Counted from the stretch's first letter, positions 7,672 through 14,912 are shown. The stretch is DNA of 18,353 nucleotides from CAZYIW01 sp964647705 (GCA_964647705.1 CAZYIW010000024.1:1-18353), one strand, 5' to 3'. Numbers and translations: made by a program. The notes: generated by a model not told the origin, from the sequence alone.

Positions 7672-9839
7672 ACAAATTCTAAGTTGGCGTAGCTGCTTAT
7701 TAGCCATTTACTGCCAACAGACTTAAACTTAATTTGTACGCGTTGAGAATCGCCACTGCCTTCAAAATTAATCACAGTGCCATAGCCAAACTTGGCGTGT
7801 TTGACGGTTCTTCCAATACTCAAAGAACCACTGTCTTCAGGAGCCATATCTTGGTTAAAAATATCGTCTTGTTGCTGATTAAAGCTTGAGTTTGATCGAT
7901 AATCGTTTTGTTTGATATGATGGATGTATTTTTTAGGAATCTCATCTAGAAAAACCGATGGATAGGCGTATATAGATTGCCCGTGTAAGAAGCGTTTAAT
8001 TGCATGGCAAAGTGTGAGTTTTTTGCGTGCGCGAGTCATGCCCACATAACACAATCGTCTTTCCTCATTTATCAGGTGAGGTTCATCTCTGGATTGTCTT
8101 GAAGGAAAGAGGTCTTGCTCCATACCCACTAAAAAAACATATTCAAATTCCAAACCTTTGGCAGAGTGTATGGTCATCAACTGCACATTTTGGTTGGCCT
8201 GTTGAGAACCTTCTTTGTTTGAATCCAGAGAAGCAAGAGTAATAAAACCCAAAACCTCACCAATCGATTCATCTTCATGAACATATTGCTTAGCGGCTGC
8301 GATTAGTTCTTCTAAGTTGTCTTTTTTGCTACCTGCTTTATCGGTTTTGTCGTTCTCATAATGATTAACCAAACCTGAGTGCTTAATCAAATGAGCAACT
8401 TTTTCACTTAAATCCAGGTTTTTGATCTCGTCATCCATCGACTCAATCAGATTGATAAAACCCATCAGCGCATTTTGAGCACGAGTGGGCAGGGTGGGTG
8501 CCACTACCTCACAAGCTTGAAACAAAGAAATTTGATTTTCTCGGGCATAGGCTCTGACTTTATCCAAAGTGGCATTACCAATGCCTCTGGCTGGAAAGTT
8601 CACAATCCTTTCATAGGCCACATTATCATTGCGATTTTCAATCAGCCTAAGATAACAAAGTGCATCTTTAATCTCCGCGCGTTCGAAAAAACGCAAGCCA
8701 CCGTAGATGATGTAGTTAATGTTATGCTTAATCAGCGATTCTTCAAAAGCACGAGACTGTGCATTAGATCGATACAAAATAGCGCATTCGTTGGGTGCCA
8801 CACCTGAGTGGATAAGACGCTCAATTGAGCTAACCACATAATTGGCCTCATCTCGCTCATCACGTGCTTCATAAAGGTCAATCAACTCACCATCGCCAGA
8901 TTCAGTCCATAGAGATTTACCCATGCGGTTTTGATTATTGGCAATTAAAGCATTAGAAGCATTCAATATGTTGCCAGTCGATCGATAATTTTGCTCCAGT
9001 CGAATCACTTCAATGGGTTTGAAGTCTTGTTCGAGTTTTTGAATATTTTCAATCTTCGCCCCACGCCAACCATAAATGGACTGGTCGTCATCACCCACGC
9101 AAAAAATTTGATTTTGACCGGAGAATAAAAGTTGAATCCACTTGTATTGAATGGTGTTGGTGTCTTGAAACTCGTCAACCAAAATATGCTCAAAACGTTT
9201 TTGGTAATGATCTAGGAGCTCTGTATTATTATTCAAAAGCTCATAACTACGAAGTAATAACTCAGCAAAATCTACTAGGTCGTTGGCTTGGCAATGATTT
9301 TCATAAAGCTCAAACACACTGAGACTTTGTTTTGTAAAAAAGTTATAACCCGGATCAATATCTTTAGGGCGCAGACCTTCGTCTTTTTGACCATTAATAA
9401 ACCATTGAATCTTACGCACTGGATACTTGGCTTCATCAATGTGGTTTTCTTTCATCAAACGCTTGATAATACGAAACTGATCTTGCTGGTCTAGGATTTG
9501 AAACTGACTGCTAAGCCCAGCCTTATCGTAATGTTGACGAACAAGTCGATGTGCTAACGAATGGAAAGTACCCACCCACATACGGCCAATGGGCCGTCTT
9601 AATAAGCCACTCAAACGATCACGCATCTCGCCAGCAGCCTTGTTGGTAAAGGTGACTGCTAAGATGGCATCGATGTGCACTTGTTTTTCAATCACTAAAT
9701 AGGCAATGCGTTGAGTTAATACCCGTGTTTTTCCACTACCCGCACCTGCCAGAATCAGTGCATTTGTGTTTTCACATAGGCCGACAGATTTTTCTTGTTG
9801 AGGATTTAAACCTTGAGTGATTTGCGTTAATCTTTGCAT
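7668..9839 (-). CDS. uvrD: DNA helicase II UvrD
   Basis: Superfamily 1A 3'-5' DNA helicase of nucleotide excision repair and methyl-directed mismatch repair. The 723 residues match the usual length (E. coli 720). Visible motifs are Walker A AGAGSGKT (31-38), AVTFTNKAAGEMR, WVGTFHSLAHR, DEFQDTN (222-228), GDDDQSIYGWRG (249-260), LEQNYRS (281-287), IYGGLRFFERAEIKDALCYL, TIHSAKGLEFEYVF and VGMTRARKKLTL. The C-terminal Tudor-like domain VKHAKFGYGTV is characteristic of UvrD/PcrA and absent from Rep. The leader before the ATG is an A-rich tract with no clear Shine-Dalgarno. A weak promoter on this strand could be TTGTTG (9908-9913) with TAATAT (9885-9890), spaced 17 nt. Confidence 0.96.
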   Translation of the reverse strand: MQRLTQITQGLNPQQEKSVGLCENTNALILAGAGSGKTRVLTQRIAYLVIEKQVHIDAILAVTFTNKAAGEMRDRLSGLLRRPIGRMWVGTFHSLAHRLVRQHYDKAGLSSQFQILDQQDQFRIIKRLMKENHIDEAKYPVRKIQWFINGQKDEGLRPKDIDPGYNFFTKQSLSVFELYENHCQANDLVDFAELLLRSYELLNNNTELLDHYQKRFEHILVDEFQDTNTIQYKWIQLLFSGQNQIFCVGDDDQSIYGWRGAKIENIQKLEQDFKPIEVIRLEQNYRSTGNILNASNALIANNQNRMGKSLWTESGDGELIDLYEARDERDEANYVVSSIERLIHSGVAPNECAILYRSNAQSRAFEESLIKHNINYIIYGGLRFFERAEIKDALCYLRLIENRNDNVAYERIVNFPARGIGNATLDKVRAYARENQISLFQACEVVAPTLPTRAQNALMGFINLIESMDDEIKNLDLSEKVAHLIKHSGLVNHYENDKTDKAGSKKDNLEELIAAAKQYVHEDESIGEVLGFITLASLDSNKEGSQQANQNVQLMTIHSAKGLEFEYVFLVGMEQDLFPSRQSRDEPHLINEERRLCYVGMTRARKKLTLCHAIKRFLHGQSIYAYPSVFLDEIPKKYIHHIKQNDYRSNSSFNQQQDDIFNQDMAPEDSGSLSIGRTVKHAKFGYGTVINFEGSGDSQRVQIKFKSVGSKWLISSYANLEFV

Positions 9840-9880
9840 TAATTTTTTTGTTTTTTTCTTATCTGTCGAGTTTAAATGGT

Positions 9881-9886
9881 TATAAT
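9881..9886 (+). promoter_or_regulatory. Consensus -10 box for the small acidic-protein gene
   Basis: A perfect TATAAT lies 83 nt before the chosen ATG at 9969. No good -35 hexamer sits at the expected distance (TTATCT at 9859-9864 with a 16-nt spacer is the best). Transcription would begin near 9893, giving a leader of about 76 nt. Confidence 0.5.
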
Positions 9887-9895
9887 ATTATCTTT

Positions 9896-9932
9896 TTCTT
9901 ATATCACCAACAAAATTGAGTCGATATAAGGA
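9896..9932 (+). promoter_or_regulatory. Inverted repeat in the 5' leader of the small gene
   Basis: CTTATATC (9898-9905) and GATATAAG (9923-9930) are perfect inverted complements around a 17-nt spacer. In RNA the stem extends to 10 pairs if one G-U is allowed (9896-9932). It falls at the very 5' end of the predicted transcript, so it could be a stabilising hairpin, or in DNA an operator. Confidence 0.45.
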
Positions 9933-9968
9933 TGTGAAATTATAAACATTATTTAAGGAGTGGCAGTC

Positions 9969-10154
9969 ATGACTTACTATGAAGGCGTTAAGAAAATGGA
10001 AGAAATGGGCGTTAACGATAATTATATTCAAGGCTGGATGGCTGGCTATTTGAATAATCCTGAAATAGAAGAACAAAGAATTACCGATGAATACGAAGCA
10101 GGCTACGAAGACGGTAAAGCCAAAACCGATGAGAACTTTTCTAAATATTGTTAA
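9969..10154 (+). CDS. Small acidic protein with two YxxG[WY]xxG motifs, unknown function
   Basis: A 61-residue acidic soluble protein that I do not recognise. ATG 9969 is chosen because AAGGAG at 9955-9960 lies 8 nt before it; the GTG at 9960 overlaps that ribosome-binding site. The sequence has two similar segments, YIQGWMAGY (about 19-27) and YEAGYEDGK (about 42-50), each Y-x-x-G-aromatic-x-x-G, separated by a charged stretch. The spacing of aromatic-glycine motifs recalls ribosome modulation factor (RGYQAG, WLGGW), but RMF is basic and this protein is acidic, so any such link is speculation. A consensus -10, a strong Shine-Dalgarno and a strong terminator frame it as a single-gene, probably well expressed unit. 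Confidence 0.78.
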   Translation: MTYYEGVKKMEEMGVNDNYIQGWMAGYLNNPEIEEQRITDEYEAGYEDGKAKTDENFSKYC

Positions 10155-10179
10155 CTCTACCAACTGAATTTGTTATAAA
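10151..10179 (+). promoter_or_regulatory. Possible epmB promoter overlapping the terminator
   Basis: TTAACT (10151-10156) and TATAAA (10174-10179) are separated by 17 nt, 4/6 and 5/6 matches to the sigma70 consensus. Initiation near 10186 would fall inside the upstream terminator hairpin, leaving a leader of about 30 nt before the epmB ATG. Confidence 0.35.
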
Positions 10180-10201
10180 AAGCCCCCTAAGGGGCTTTTT
10201 T
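10177..10201 (+). terminator. Rho-independent terminator after the small gene
   Basis: AAAAAGCCCC (10177-10186) pairs perfectly with GGGGCTTTTT (10191-10200) around a CTAA loop, followed by another T. It ends the small-gene transcript 23 nt after its stop. Confidence 0.9.
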
Positions 10202-10215
10202 ATTGCACGATTTTT

Positions 10216-11154
10216 ATGAGTAGACAGTGGCAAAGAAACATTCGCAACAGCTTGAAAAATGCTAAACAGTGTAATGAGTTTTTCAACACCCAATCGTTCC
10301 AAACTTTAAATTTTCCAATCAAAATTCCTTTGGAATATGCGCACCTGATTGATGCTGACAATCCCGATGATCCTTTATTAAAACAGGTCAAACCTGATTT
10401 ATCAATTGCCAATAAGAATTTCTCGCCATCGCCGTTAGAAGATGAGGCGTATTCTCCTGTGGCAGGCCTTATCCATAAATACCCCAATCGGGTACTGCTT
10501 ATTGCTTCTAGAGTTTGTGCCATTCATTGTCAATACTGTTTTCGCCAAAATTTTGATTATGAACACCACGATGCAATTAGCAATTTATCGGCTATCTGTG
10601 ATTATATTAAGGCTGATAAAAAAATTAACGAGGTAATTTTAAGTGGCGGTGATCCACTGAGTCTTAGTGATGAAAAATTAACAAAATTAATTAACAACAT
10701 AGAGCAAATCCCACACATCAAAACACTGAGAATTCATACTCGAACAGCCGTGGTTGTTCCCAGTCGTATTACTCAACAGTTTTGTGACTTGCTAAAAAAT
10801 ACTCGTTTAAATGTGGTGATGGTTTTGCACACAAACCACGCACGTGAACTCTCATGTGATTTTGGACAAAAAATCTCTGAGTTGAAAGACATCACACTGC
10901 TTAATCAATCGGTATTGCTCCAAGGCGTGAATGATTCTGCCAAAGTCTTAGAAGACTTGTCAAAAGCTTTGTTTGATTTGGGTATATTGCCTTATTATCT
11001 ACACCAGTTAGATAAAGTCAGTGGTTCAGAGAGTTTTTGGGTCAGTGATGAGAGGGCGCAGGCCATTCATCAAAAACTCAAACAAAACCTCAGTGGTTAT
11101 TTGGTACCCAAACTGGTCAGAGACGAAAACCGATCTTCAAAAACTTGGATTTAA
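10216..11154 (+). CDS. epmB: EF-P beta-lysylation protein EpmB (lysine 2,3-aminomutase family)
   Basis: Radical SAM, PLP-dependent aminomutase that converts lysine to (R)-beta-lysine, which EpmA attaches to elongation factor P. The 312 residues compare with about 342 in E. coli YjeK. The radical SAM cluster motif is Cys101, Cys105, Cys108 (CAIHCQYCFRQ), followed by LSGGDPLSL and RIHTRTAVVVP. The PLP lysine is probably Lys299 in YLVPKLVRD near the C-terminus. The short C-terminus without the extension of catabolic lysine 2,3-aminomutases supports EpmB. There is no clear Shine-Dalgarno before ATG 10216. EpmA and EF-P are not in the window. Its stop overlaps the stop of the convergent thioredoxin gene (TTAA). 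Confidence 0.92.
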   Translation: MSRQWQRNIRNSLKNAKQCNEFFNTQSFQTLNFPIKIPLEYAHLIDADNPDDPLLKQVKPDLSIANKNFSPSPLEDEAYSPVAGLIHKYPNRVLLIASRVCAIHCQYCFRQNFDYEHHDAISNLSAICDYIKADKKINEVILSGGDPLSLSDEKLTKLINNIEQIPHIKTLRIHTRTAVVVPSRITQQFCDLLKNTRLNVVMVLHTNHARELSCDFGQKISELKDITLLNQSVLLQGVNDSAKVLEDLSKALFDLGILPYYLHQLDKVSGSESFWVSDERAQAIHQKLKQNLSGYLVPKLVRDENRSSKTWI

Positions 11155-11666
11155 CGAATCGCGTTTTCCAGATATTCTAAATCCACTTCACCTTCGTGAA
11201 AATCAACCAATTTTCCATCCGGTCCGTAAATATAGGTGGTTGGCATGCCGTGTACGGTGCCGAAGACATCAAACTGTGGTCCATTCTTCTCGTCGAATAA
11301 AACGATTGGATAAGTGACATTAAAACGCTTTAGAAAAGACTCAATAGCCTCTGCATCGGCTTGTTCGTAGTCCATGCCAATCACCTCAACACGATCGGAA
11401 TGTTTGTTGTAAAAGTCAACAAAAGCAGGTATTTCTTTTAAACAAGGAGGACACCAAGTGGCCCAAAAGTTAACCACCAAATATTTACCTTTAATGGAAT
11501 CGTTGTTGTGTGTTTTTCCTTGGGTATCAATAACAGAAAAAGCTGGCAGTTCACTGGCTTTTTCCTTTAACAATTGAGCCACACGAGCTTTTACCTCTTC
11601 AATGGTAATTGCTTGCGTTGATGCAAGTGGCGTGATTAGGGCGAGTATAATTAAAAATTTTTTCAT
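11151..11666 (-). CDS. TlpA-family periplasmic thioredoxin-like protein
   Basis: Exported thioredoxin-fold protein of 171 residues. A signal peptide is visible (MKKFLIILALITPLASTQA), followed by a helical linker and a TlpA/ResA-type domain. The redox motif is Trp71-Cys-Pro-Pro-Cys75 in VVNFWATWCPPC, and the cis-proline is Pro142 in HGMPTTY. The role is probably disulfide reduction in the periplasm, for example in cytochrome c maturation, but no ccm gene is nearby. The start at 11666 is chosen because the signal peptide begins there; an in-frame extension to 11702 would overlap the divergent gene and put unrelated residues before the signal. The start lies 15 nt from that of the ArsC-like gene. 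Confidence 0.88.
   Translation of the reverse strand: MKKFLIILALITPLASTQAITIEEVKARVAQLLKEKASELPAFSVIDTQGKTHNNDSIKGKYLVVNFWATWCPPCLKEIPAFVDFYNKHSDRVEVIGMDYEQADAEAIESFLKRFNVTYPIVLFDEKNGPQFDVFGTVHGMPTTYIYGPDGKLVDFHEGEVDLEYLENAIR
11646..11651 (+). promoter_or_regulatory. Possible -10 box for the ArsC-like gene inside tlpA-like coding sequence
   Basis: A perfect TATAAT lies 30 nt before the ArsC-like ATG, within the signal-peptide codons of the divergent thioredoxin gene. No convincing -35 sits at 16-18 nt; TTGATG at 11618 is 22 nt away. Confidence 0.35.
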
Positions 11667-11681
11667 AACAATCCACACAAG

Positions 11682-12029
11682 ATGAAAACAACAATTTATC
11701 ACAATCCCAGATGTTCGAAATCCAGAACAACGCTATCCATTTTAGAAGAAAAAGCCAGAGATTTTGAGATAATTAAATACCTAGAAACCCCACCAAATGC
11801 AAGTGAAATTAAACAACTCTTGTCAGAACTCGGCATCAGTGCGCGTGATTTAATGAGAAAGGGTGAAGCCGAATACAAAGATCAAAACCTTGGTGATGAA
11901 TCACTAACACAAGCGCAATTGATTGACGCAATGGTGGCCACACCCAAGCTCATTGAACGTCCCATTGTGCGCACTGAAAAAGGCACGGTTATTGGTCGTC
12001 CGCCTGAGAATGTTTTAGCGATAATCTAA
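11682..12029 (+). CDS. arsC: ArsC-family reductase (YfgD-like)
   Basis: Glutaredoxin-dependent arsenate reductase family protein of 115 residues. The nucleophile is Cys11 in HNPRCSKSRTT, and the family blocks KYLETPP and ERPIVRT followed by GRPPENVL are present. The sequence is closest to remembered E. coli YfgD, a housekeeping paralogue without an ars operon, and no arsenite pump or ArsR is present here, so true arsenate resistance is unproven. The start is fixed by the conserved N-terminus. The divergent TlpA-like start is 15 nt upstream, and the convergent GST gene ends 7 nt after the stop. Confidence 0.88.
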   Translation: MKTTIYHNPRCSKSRTTLSILEEKARDFEIIKYLETPPNASEIKQLLSELGISARDLMRKGEAEYKDQNLGDESLTQAQLIDAMVATPKLIERPIVRTEKGTVIGRPPENVLAII

Positions 12030-12036
12030 GCAATTA

Positions 12037-12696
12037 TTATTCAACTAACAAGGTAGAGAGGTGTGCACCTTTGTTTTTGATATTACCCAGATACATGCCT
12101 TCTAAAGCCTCATCAATCGAGTCTTGGACTGCTTGATCTGCCAATAAATTATTGGCCCAATGGCTTAATTTGTCGAATCTTTCAATACTGAGTGCATTGT
12201 CAGTAAAAGCATTAATCCAACCAAGGCGAATAAAAAGCGGTGCAAAAGCGGCATCAATCAAATTGAATGCGTCGCCATTGAAAAAATTGCCTGGTGTTTT
12301 GGCCGCTTCAAGTTGCTCAAGTTTTTTAAACAGACCTTGCTTGGCTTGTGTGAATTTTTCCTCATCACCAGTGACGATATGAAATAAATCATCAAATAGG
12401 CCTGAGGCAAAGCCAGTCCATGCACGATTTTTGGCTTTTTGAATAGGGTCTGAAGGCTGTAAGTCAACCTCACCAATATCATTGGCAAACTCACTGATAA
12501 CACTGGATTCAAAAATAACTTCACCATCGGCTTTTAAAAGTGGTACTTGACCTGTGGGTGAGATTTCTCTAAACCAATCGGGTGGATCCATAATATTGAT
12601 AAAAGTGACGTCATAATCAATATTTTGTTTTTTTAAAATAATGACAGCTCTTTGCACAAACGGGCAGAGTTTAAAACTAATCAATTCCAATTTCAT
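12037..12696 (-). CDS. Glutathione S-transferase family protein
   Basis: Soluble two-domain GST of 219 residues. The N-terminal thioredoxin-like domain has Cys11 in KLCPFVQRA, a CPFxxR motif as in omega/DHAR-type GSTs that use cysteine rather than Tyr or Ser; GQVPLL (49-54) carries the cis-proline; and FESSVI holds the Glu-Ser pair that binds glutathione. A helical C-terminal domain follows (DAAFAPLFIRLGWI). Likely activities are thiol transfer or dehydroascorbate reduction, with the substrate unknown. ATG 12696 is supported by a strong Shine-Dalgarno; the frame stays open 44 codons upstream into rlmH, but that extension is not GST-like. It is the last gene of the nadD-rsfS-rlmH run, 20 nt after rlmH. 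Confidence 0.88.
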   Translation of the reverse strand: MKLELISFKLCPFVQRAVIILKKQNIDYDVTFINIMDPPDWFREISPTGQVPLLKADGEVIFESSVISEFANDIGEVDLQPSDPIQKAKNRAWTGFASGLFDDLFHIVTGDEEKFTQAKQGLFKKLEQLEAAKTPGNFFNGDAFNLIDAAFAPLFIRLGWINAFTDNALSIERFDKLSHWANNLLADQAVQDSIDEALEGMYLGNIKNKGAHLSTLLVE

Positions 12697-12702
12697 GTTC
12701 TT

Positions 12703-12708
12703 CTCCTT
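12703..12708 (-). promoter_or_regulatory. Ribosome-binding site that fixes the GST start
   Basis: AAGGAG on the minus strand, 6 nt before the ATG at 12696. It favours this start over the upstream in-frame codons. Confidence 0.8.
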
Positions 12709-12716
12709 AAAAAAAT

Positions 12717-13184
12717 TTATTGCCGATGATAGGGGTGGTTGTTCATCAATGTATAAGCACGGTAGATTTGCTCTACTGCCAAAAGCCTTGCCATTGAGTG
12801 AGGTAGTGTCAGTTTTGACAAGCCCCAAAGCTCGTTGGCATGGTGTTTTATCTCTTCACTCAAACCATCAGCACCGCCAATAAACAATGAAACACGCTCG
12901 CCATTTTGTTGCCATTTTTTAACACGGTTGGCAACATCTTGGGTGGAGTATTGTTTCCCGGTTTCATCAAAAGCAATCAAAACAGTAGATTCTTTACTGG
13001 CTTTTAACAACATCTCGCCTTCGGTTTTTTTAATGGTTTCAATGTCACTGTGTTTGCGATTTTGAGCCTCGATCGGAGTTAGGCTAAAATTAAGTGATTT
13101 GGGCAGTTGTTTTTGGTAATGCTCAATACCGGTTTCAATCCATTTAGGCATCTTTTTGCCAACGCAAATCAGATCAATCTTCAT
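12717..13184 (-). CDS. rlmH: 23S rRNA (pseudouridine-1915-N3)-methyltransferase RlmH
   Basis: Small SPOUT-class methyltransferase of 155 residues, the same length as in E. coli, that methylates pseudouridine 1915 in helix 69 of 23S rRNA on the assembled 70S ribosome. Visible family blocks are the N-terminal VGKKMPKWI, AFDETGKQYS, the SAM-binding knot FIGGADGLSEEI and SKLTLPHSMARLLAVEQIYRAY, ending NHPYHRQ. An AAAGGAT Shine-Dalgarno precedes the ATG, inside the end of rsfS, which it overlaps by 11 nt. Confidence 0.95.
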   Translation of the reverse strand: MKIDLICVGKKMPKWIETGIEHYQKQLPKSLNFSLTPIEAQNRKHSDIETIKKTEGEMLLKASKESTVLIAFDETGKQYSTQDVANRVKKWQQNGERVSLFIGGADGLSEEIKHHANELWGLSKLTLPHSMARLLAVEQIYRAYTLMNNHPYHRQ

Positions 13185-13515
13185 GATCCTTTTCGGTTGA
13201 CGACCAAAGTTTTTCCAACTTATAAAATTCTCGGGTTTGTTCAGTCATCACATGCACAACTACCTCGGCCAAATCAACCAAAACCCATTGCCCCAGATTT
13301 GCACCTTCCATGCCCAAAACCTTCATACCAACTCGTTTGGCTTCAATTTTGATATTGTTGGCAATTGAGCGTGCGTGTTGAGTAGAACGTCCAGTGGCAA
13401 TGACAATGGCTTCCATGTCTGCGCTTTGTTCCAACACTTTCAAAGTCACGATATTCTCGCCTTTTAATTCTTCAATGGTGTCAATAACCACCTGTATTTG
13501 TTGATCAAGTGTCAT
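13174..13515 (-). CDS. rsfS: Ribosome silencing factor RsfS
   Basis: Binds ribosomal protein L14 and blocks subunit joining when nutrients are scarce. The 113 residues have the family pattern: an N-terminal helix ending EELKGENIVTL, a central ATGRSTQHARSIA, MEGANLGQWVLVDLAEVVVHVM and the C-terminal REFYKLEKLW. The start at 13515 fits this pattern; the upstream extension to 13599 overlaps nadD in another frame and is not family-like. It overlaps nadD by 11 nt and rlmH by 11 nt. The nadD-rsfS-rlmH order is common in proteobacteria. Confidence 0.94.
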   Translation of the reverse strand: MTLDQQIQVVIDTIEELKGENIVTLKVLEQSADMEAIVIATGRSTQHARSIANNIKIEAKRVGMKVLGMEGANLGQWVLVDLAEVVVHVMTEQTREFYKLEKLWSSTEKDHED

Positions 13516-14113
13516 GGTATTTTTGTATTTGGTGAATGACAGGTTTTGGCACCCAGTCGCCCAAATCCTGCTGGCTTTGTATTTTACTGCGAATCTCACT
13601 AGAGGAGAGGTCCATCAGTGGGGTTTTTGCAAAATACACACAGCCTGAATGCTGCCCAGACAAATATTCTAGATTGTCGGTTTTTTGAAAACCAAAACTT
13701 TGTTGTGTTTTTGAATACCCAGGGCGAGAAAGCACTATCAAGTGCGCATAATTTTTAAAATTTTGCCAATCTTTCCAGGTATTAAAATGTAAAAAACTGT
13801 CCATACCAATGACCCAACAAACTGGCGTTTTTGGATATTCTTGTTTGATGGCTTTGACCGAATCAATGCTGTAGGAGCTACCCCCACGTTCAACCTCTCG
13901 TAAATCGATAGATAACTCGGGGTATTCTAGTAAGGCCAAATCCAGCATTTTAATTCGCTGATTGGCAGAAAAAAACAACCCCTTTTTATGCACAGGATTG
14001 GCACAAGGCATTAGAAATAACTTTTCTAATTGTAATTCTTTTTTCAGAGCTTCAGCACTCTTTAAGTGGCCATAATGCACCGGATCAAAAGACCCACCAA
14101 AAATACCAATCAT
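13505..14113 (-). CDS. nadD: Nicotinate-nucleotide adenylyltransferase NadD
   Basis: Converts nicotinate mononucleotide and ATP to deamido-NAD in NAD synthesis. The 202 residues carry the nucleotidyltransferase signature GGSFDPVHYGHL (6-17) with the two catalytic histidines 13 and 16, MPCANPVHK (35-43), VIGMDSF (101-107) and the second signature SSSEIRSKI (170-178). The start overlaps the stop of the hydrolase gene upstream (ATGA), and the end overlaps rsfS by 11 nt. Confidence 0.95.
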   Translation of the reverse strand: MIGIFGGSFDPVHYGHLKSAEALKKELQLEKLFLMPCANPVHKKGLFFSANQRIKMLDLALLEYPELSIDLREVERGGSSYSIDSVKAIKQEYPKTPVCWVIGMDSFLHFNTWKDWQNFKNYAHLIVLSRPGYSKTQQSFGFQKTDNLEYLSGQHSGCVYFAKTPLMDLSSSEIRSKIQSQQDLGDWVPKPVIHQIQKYHDT

Positions 14114-14829
14114 AACAAAGCGTCAACTTGCGCTTTGGTCATGGCTTGCATGGGGTAAGTGCGAGAGTTGTCATGTATCTCGTTGCGATAGCGCACAAAA
14201 TCTTTTTCATTGTCAATCAATAAAAACGGGTTGCCTTGTTTTTGCGTGTCCATGGTAGGGGCGATTTCACAGCCATAATCATGACCACAATGCAACACAA
14301 CATCATCGTTTAATTTTTTTAGTTTTTGCAGGGAATGAAAAAACTCATTGGCATTTGCACCCGGCATGGCGCAGTGTCCAGCACCATAAACAAACAAAGT
14401 ATCCCCAGCAATTAAATGCCCATTCAAAAGATAACAAATACCACCAGCGGTATGCCCAGGGGTGTTAATTATCTTGGCTGTGGTATCTCCAAGAGTAACA
14501 ATCTCACCTTCATCTACCGTGCGAATAGGGTGTTTGAGTTTAAGATAAGGGATTTCATTCACGCCGGCGGTAATTTGCGCACCGGTTTTGTCCACAATCT
14601 CATTCACTGCTTGGATGTGATCGCCATGCCAGTGGGTTAGCCAAACATCTGTGAGTCGGTAGCCTTTTTCTCTAATTCGGCGTAAGAACAAATCCGCTTC
14701 CCAAGCAGGGTCTACAATCGCACAAGTTTTGGAGGTAATATCAAAGATAAAATGAATAGAATTCTCATACAAACCCACATGGTAGAGAATCTCAAGCTCA
14801 AAGCTTTTTTCACTAAATTTTTTTTCCAT
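14110..14829 (-). CDS. Metallo-beta-lactamase-fold hydrolase (glyoxalase II-like)
   Basis: Cytoplasmic metal-dependent hydrolase of 239 residues. The metal ligands are visible: THWHGDH (His66, 68, Asp70, His71 counted from the chosen start), His126 in TPGHTAG, Asp143 in AGDTLF and His183 in HCGHDYG. The layout resembles hydroxyacylglutathione hydrolases and ETHE1-type persulfide dioxygenases. The AGDTLF and HCGHDYG blocks point to a thioester hydrolase, but the C-terminal substrate domain is too divergent for me to call it GloB. ATG 14829 is preferred to the adjacent ATG at 14832 because GGTGA lies immediately upstream. It is the first gene of the minus-strand run and overlaps nadD by 4 nt. 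Confidence 0.85.
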   Translation of the reverse strand: MEKKFSEKSFELEILYHVGLYENSIHFIFDITSKTCAIVDPAWEADLFLRRIREKGYRLTDVWLTHWHGDHIQAVNEIVDKTGAQITAGVNEIPYLKLKHPIRTVDEGEIVTLGDTTAKIINTPGHTAGGICYLLNGHLIAGDTLFVYGAGHCAMPGANANEFFHSLQKLKKLNDDVVLHCGHDYGCEIAPTMDTQKQGNPFLLIDNEKDFVRYRNEIHDNSRTYPMQAMTKAQVDALL

Positions 14830-14857
14830 CATTCACCATATTTTACCGATTTTTATA

Positions 14858-14885
14858 TTGATAAAATTCTACAAGTGTATATAAT
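14858..14885 (+). promoter_or_regulatory. tRNA operon promoter
   Basis: TTGATA (14858-14863) and TATAAT (14880-14885) with a 16-nt spacer are close to consensus and would start transcription near 14892, about 20 nt before the first tRNA. The -10 lies inside a perfect inverted repeat, GTGTAT-ATA-ATACAC (14875-14889). Confidence 0.75.
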
Positions 14886-14912
14886 ACACCTCTTTGCTTT
14901 AAGCCAGCATTT

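Noticed and set aside
8475..8807. 110-residue plus-strand ORF inside uvrD
   Set aside because: Antisense to highly conserved UvrD helicase codons, with no ribosome-binding site or recognisable motif.
9960..9968. GTG start for the small acidic protein
   Set aside because: The GTG begins on the last base of the AAGGAG ribosome-binding site, whereas the ATG at 9969 has correct spacing.
10200..10523. 107-residue minus-strand ORF opposite the epmB start
   Set aside because: Shadow of the EpmB coding sequence, which has clear family matches; its end runs into the terminator.
11667..11702. Twelve-residue N-terminal extension of the TlpA-like protein
   Set aside because: The classic signal peptide begins at the ATG ending at 11666, and the extension overlaps the ArsC-like gene.
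12697..12828. 44-residue N-terminal extension of the GST
   Set aside because: It overlaps rlmH, is not GST-like, and a strong ribosome-binding site precedes the internal ATG at 12696.
13516..13599. 28-residue N-terminal extension of RsfS
   Set aside because: It lies in an alternate frame of nadD and does not resemble the family.
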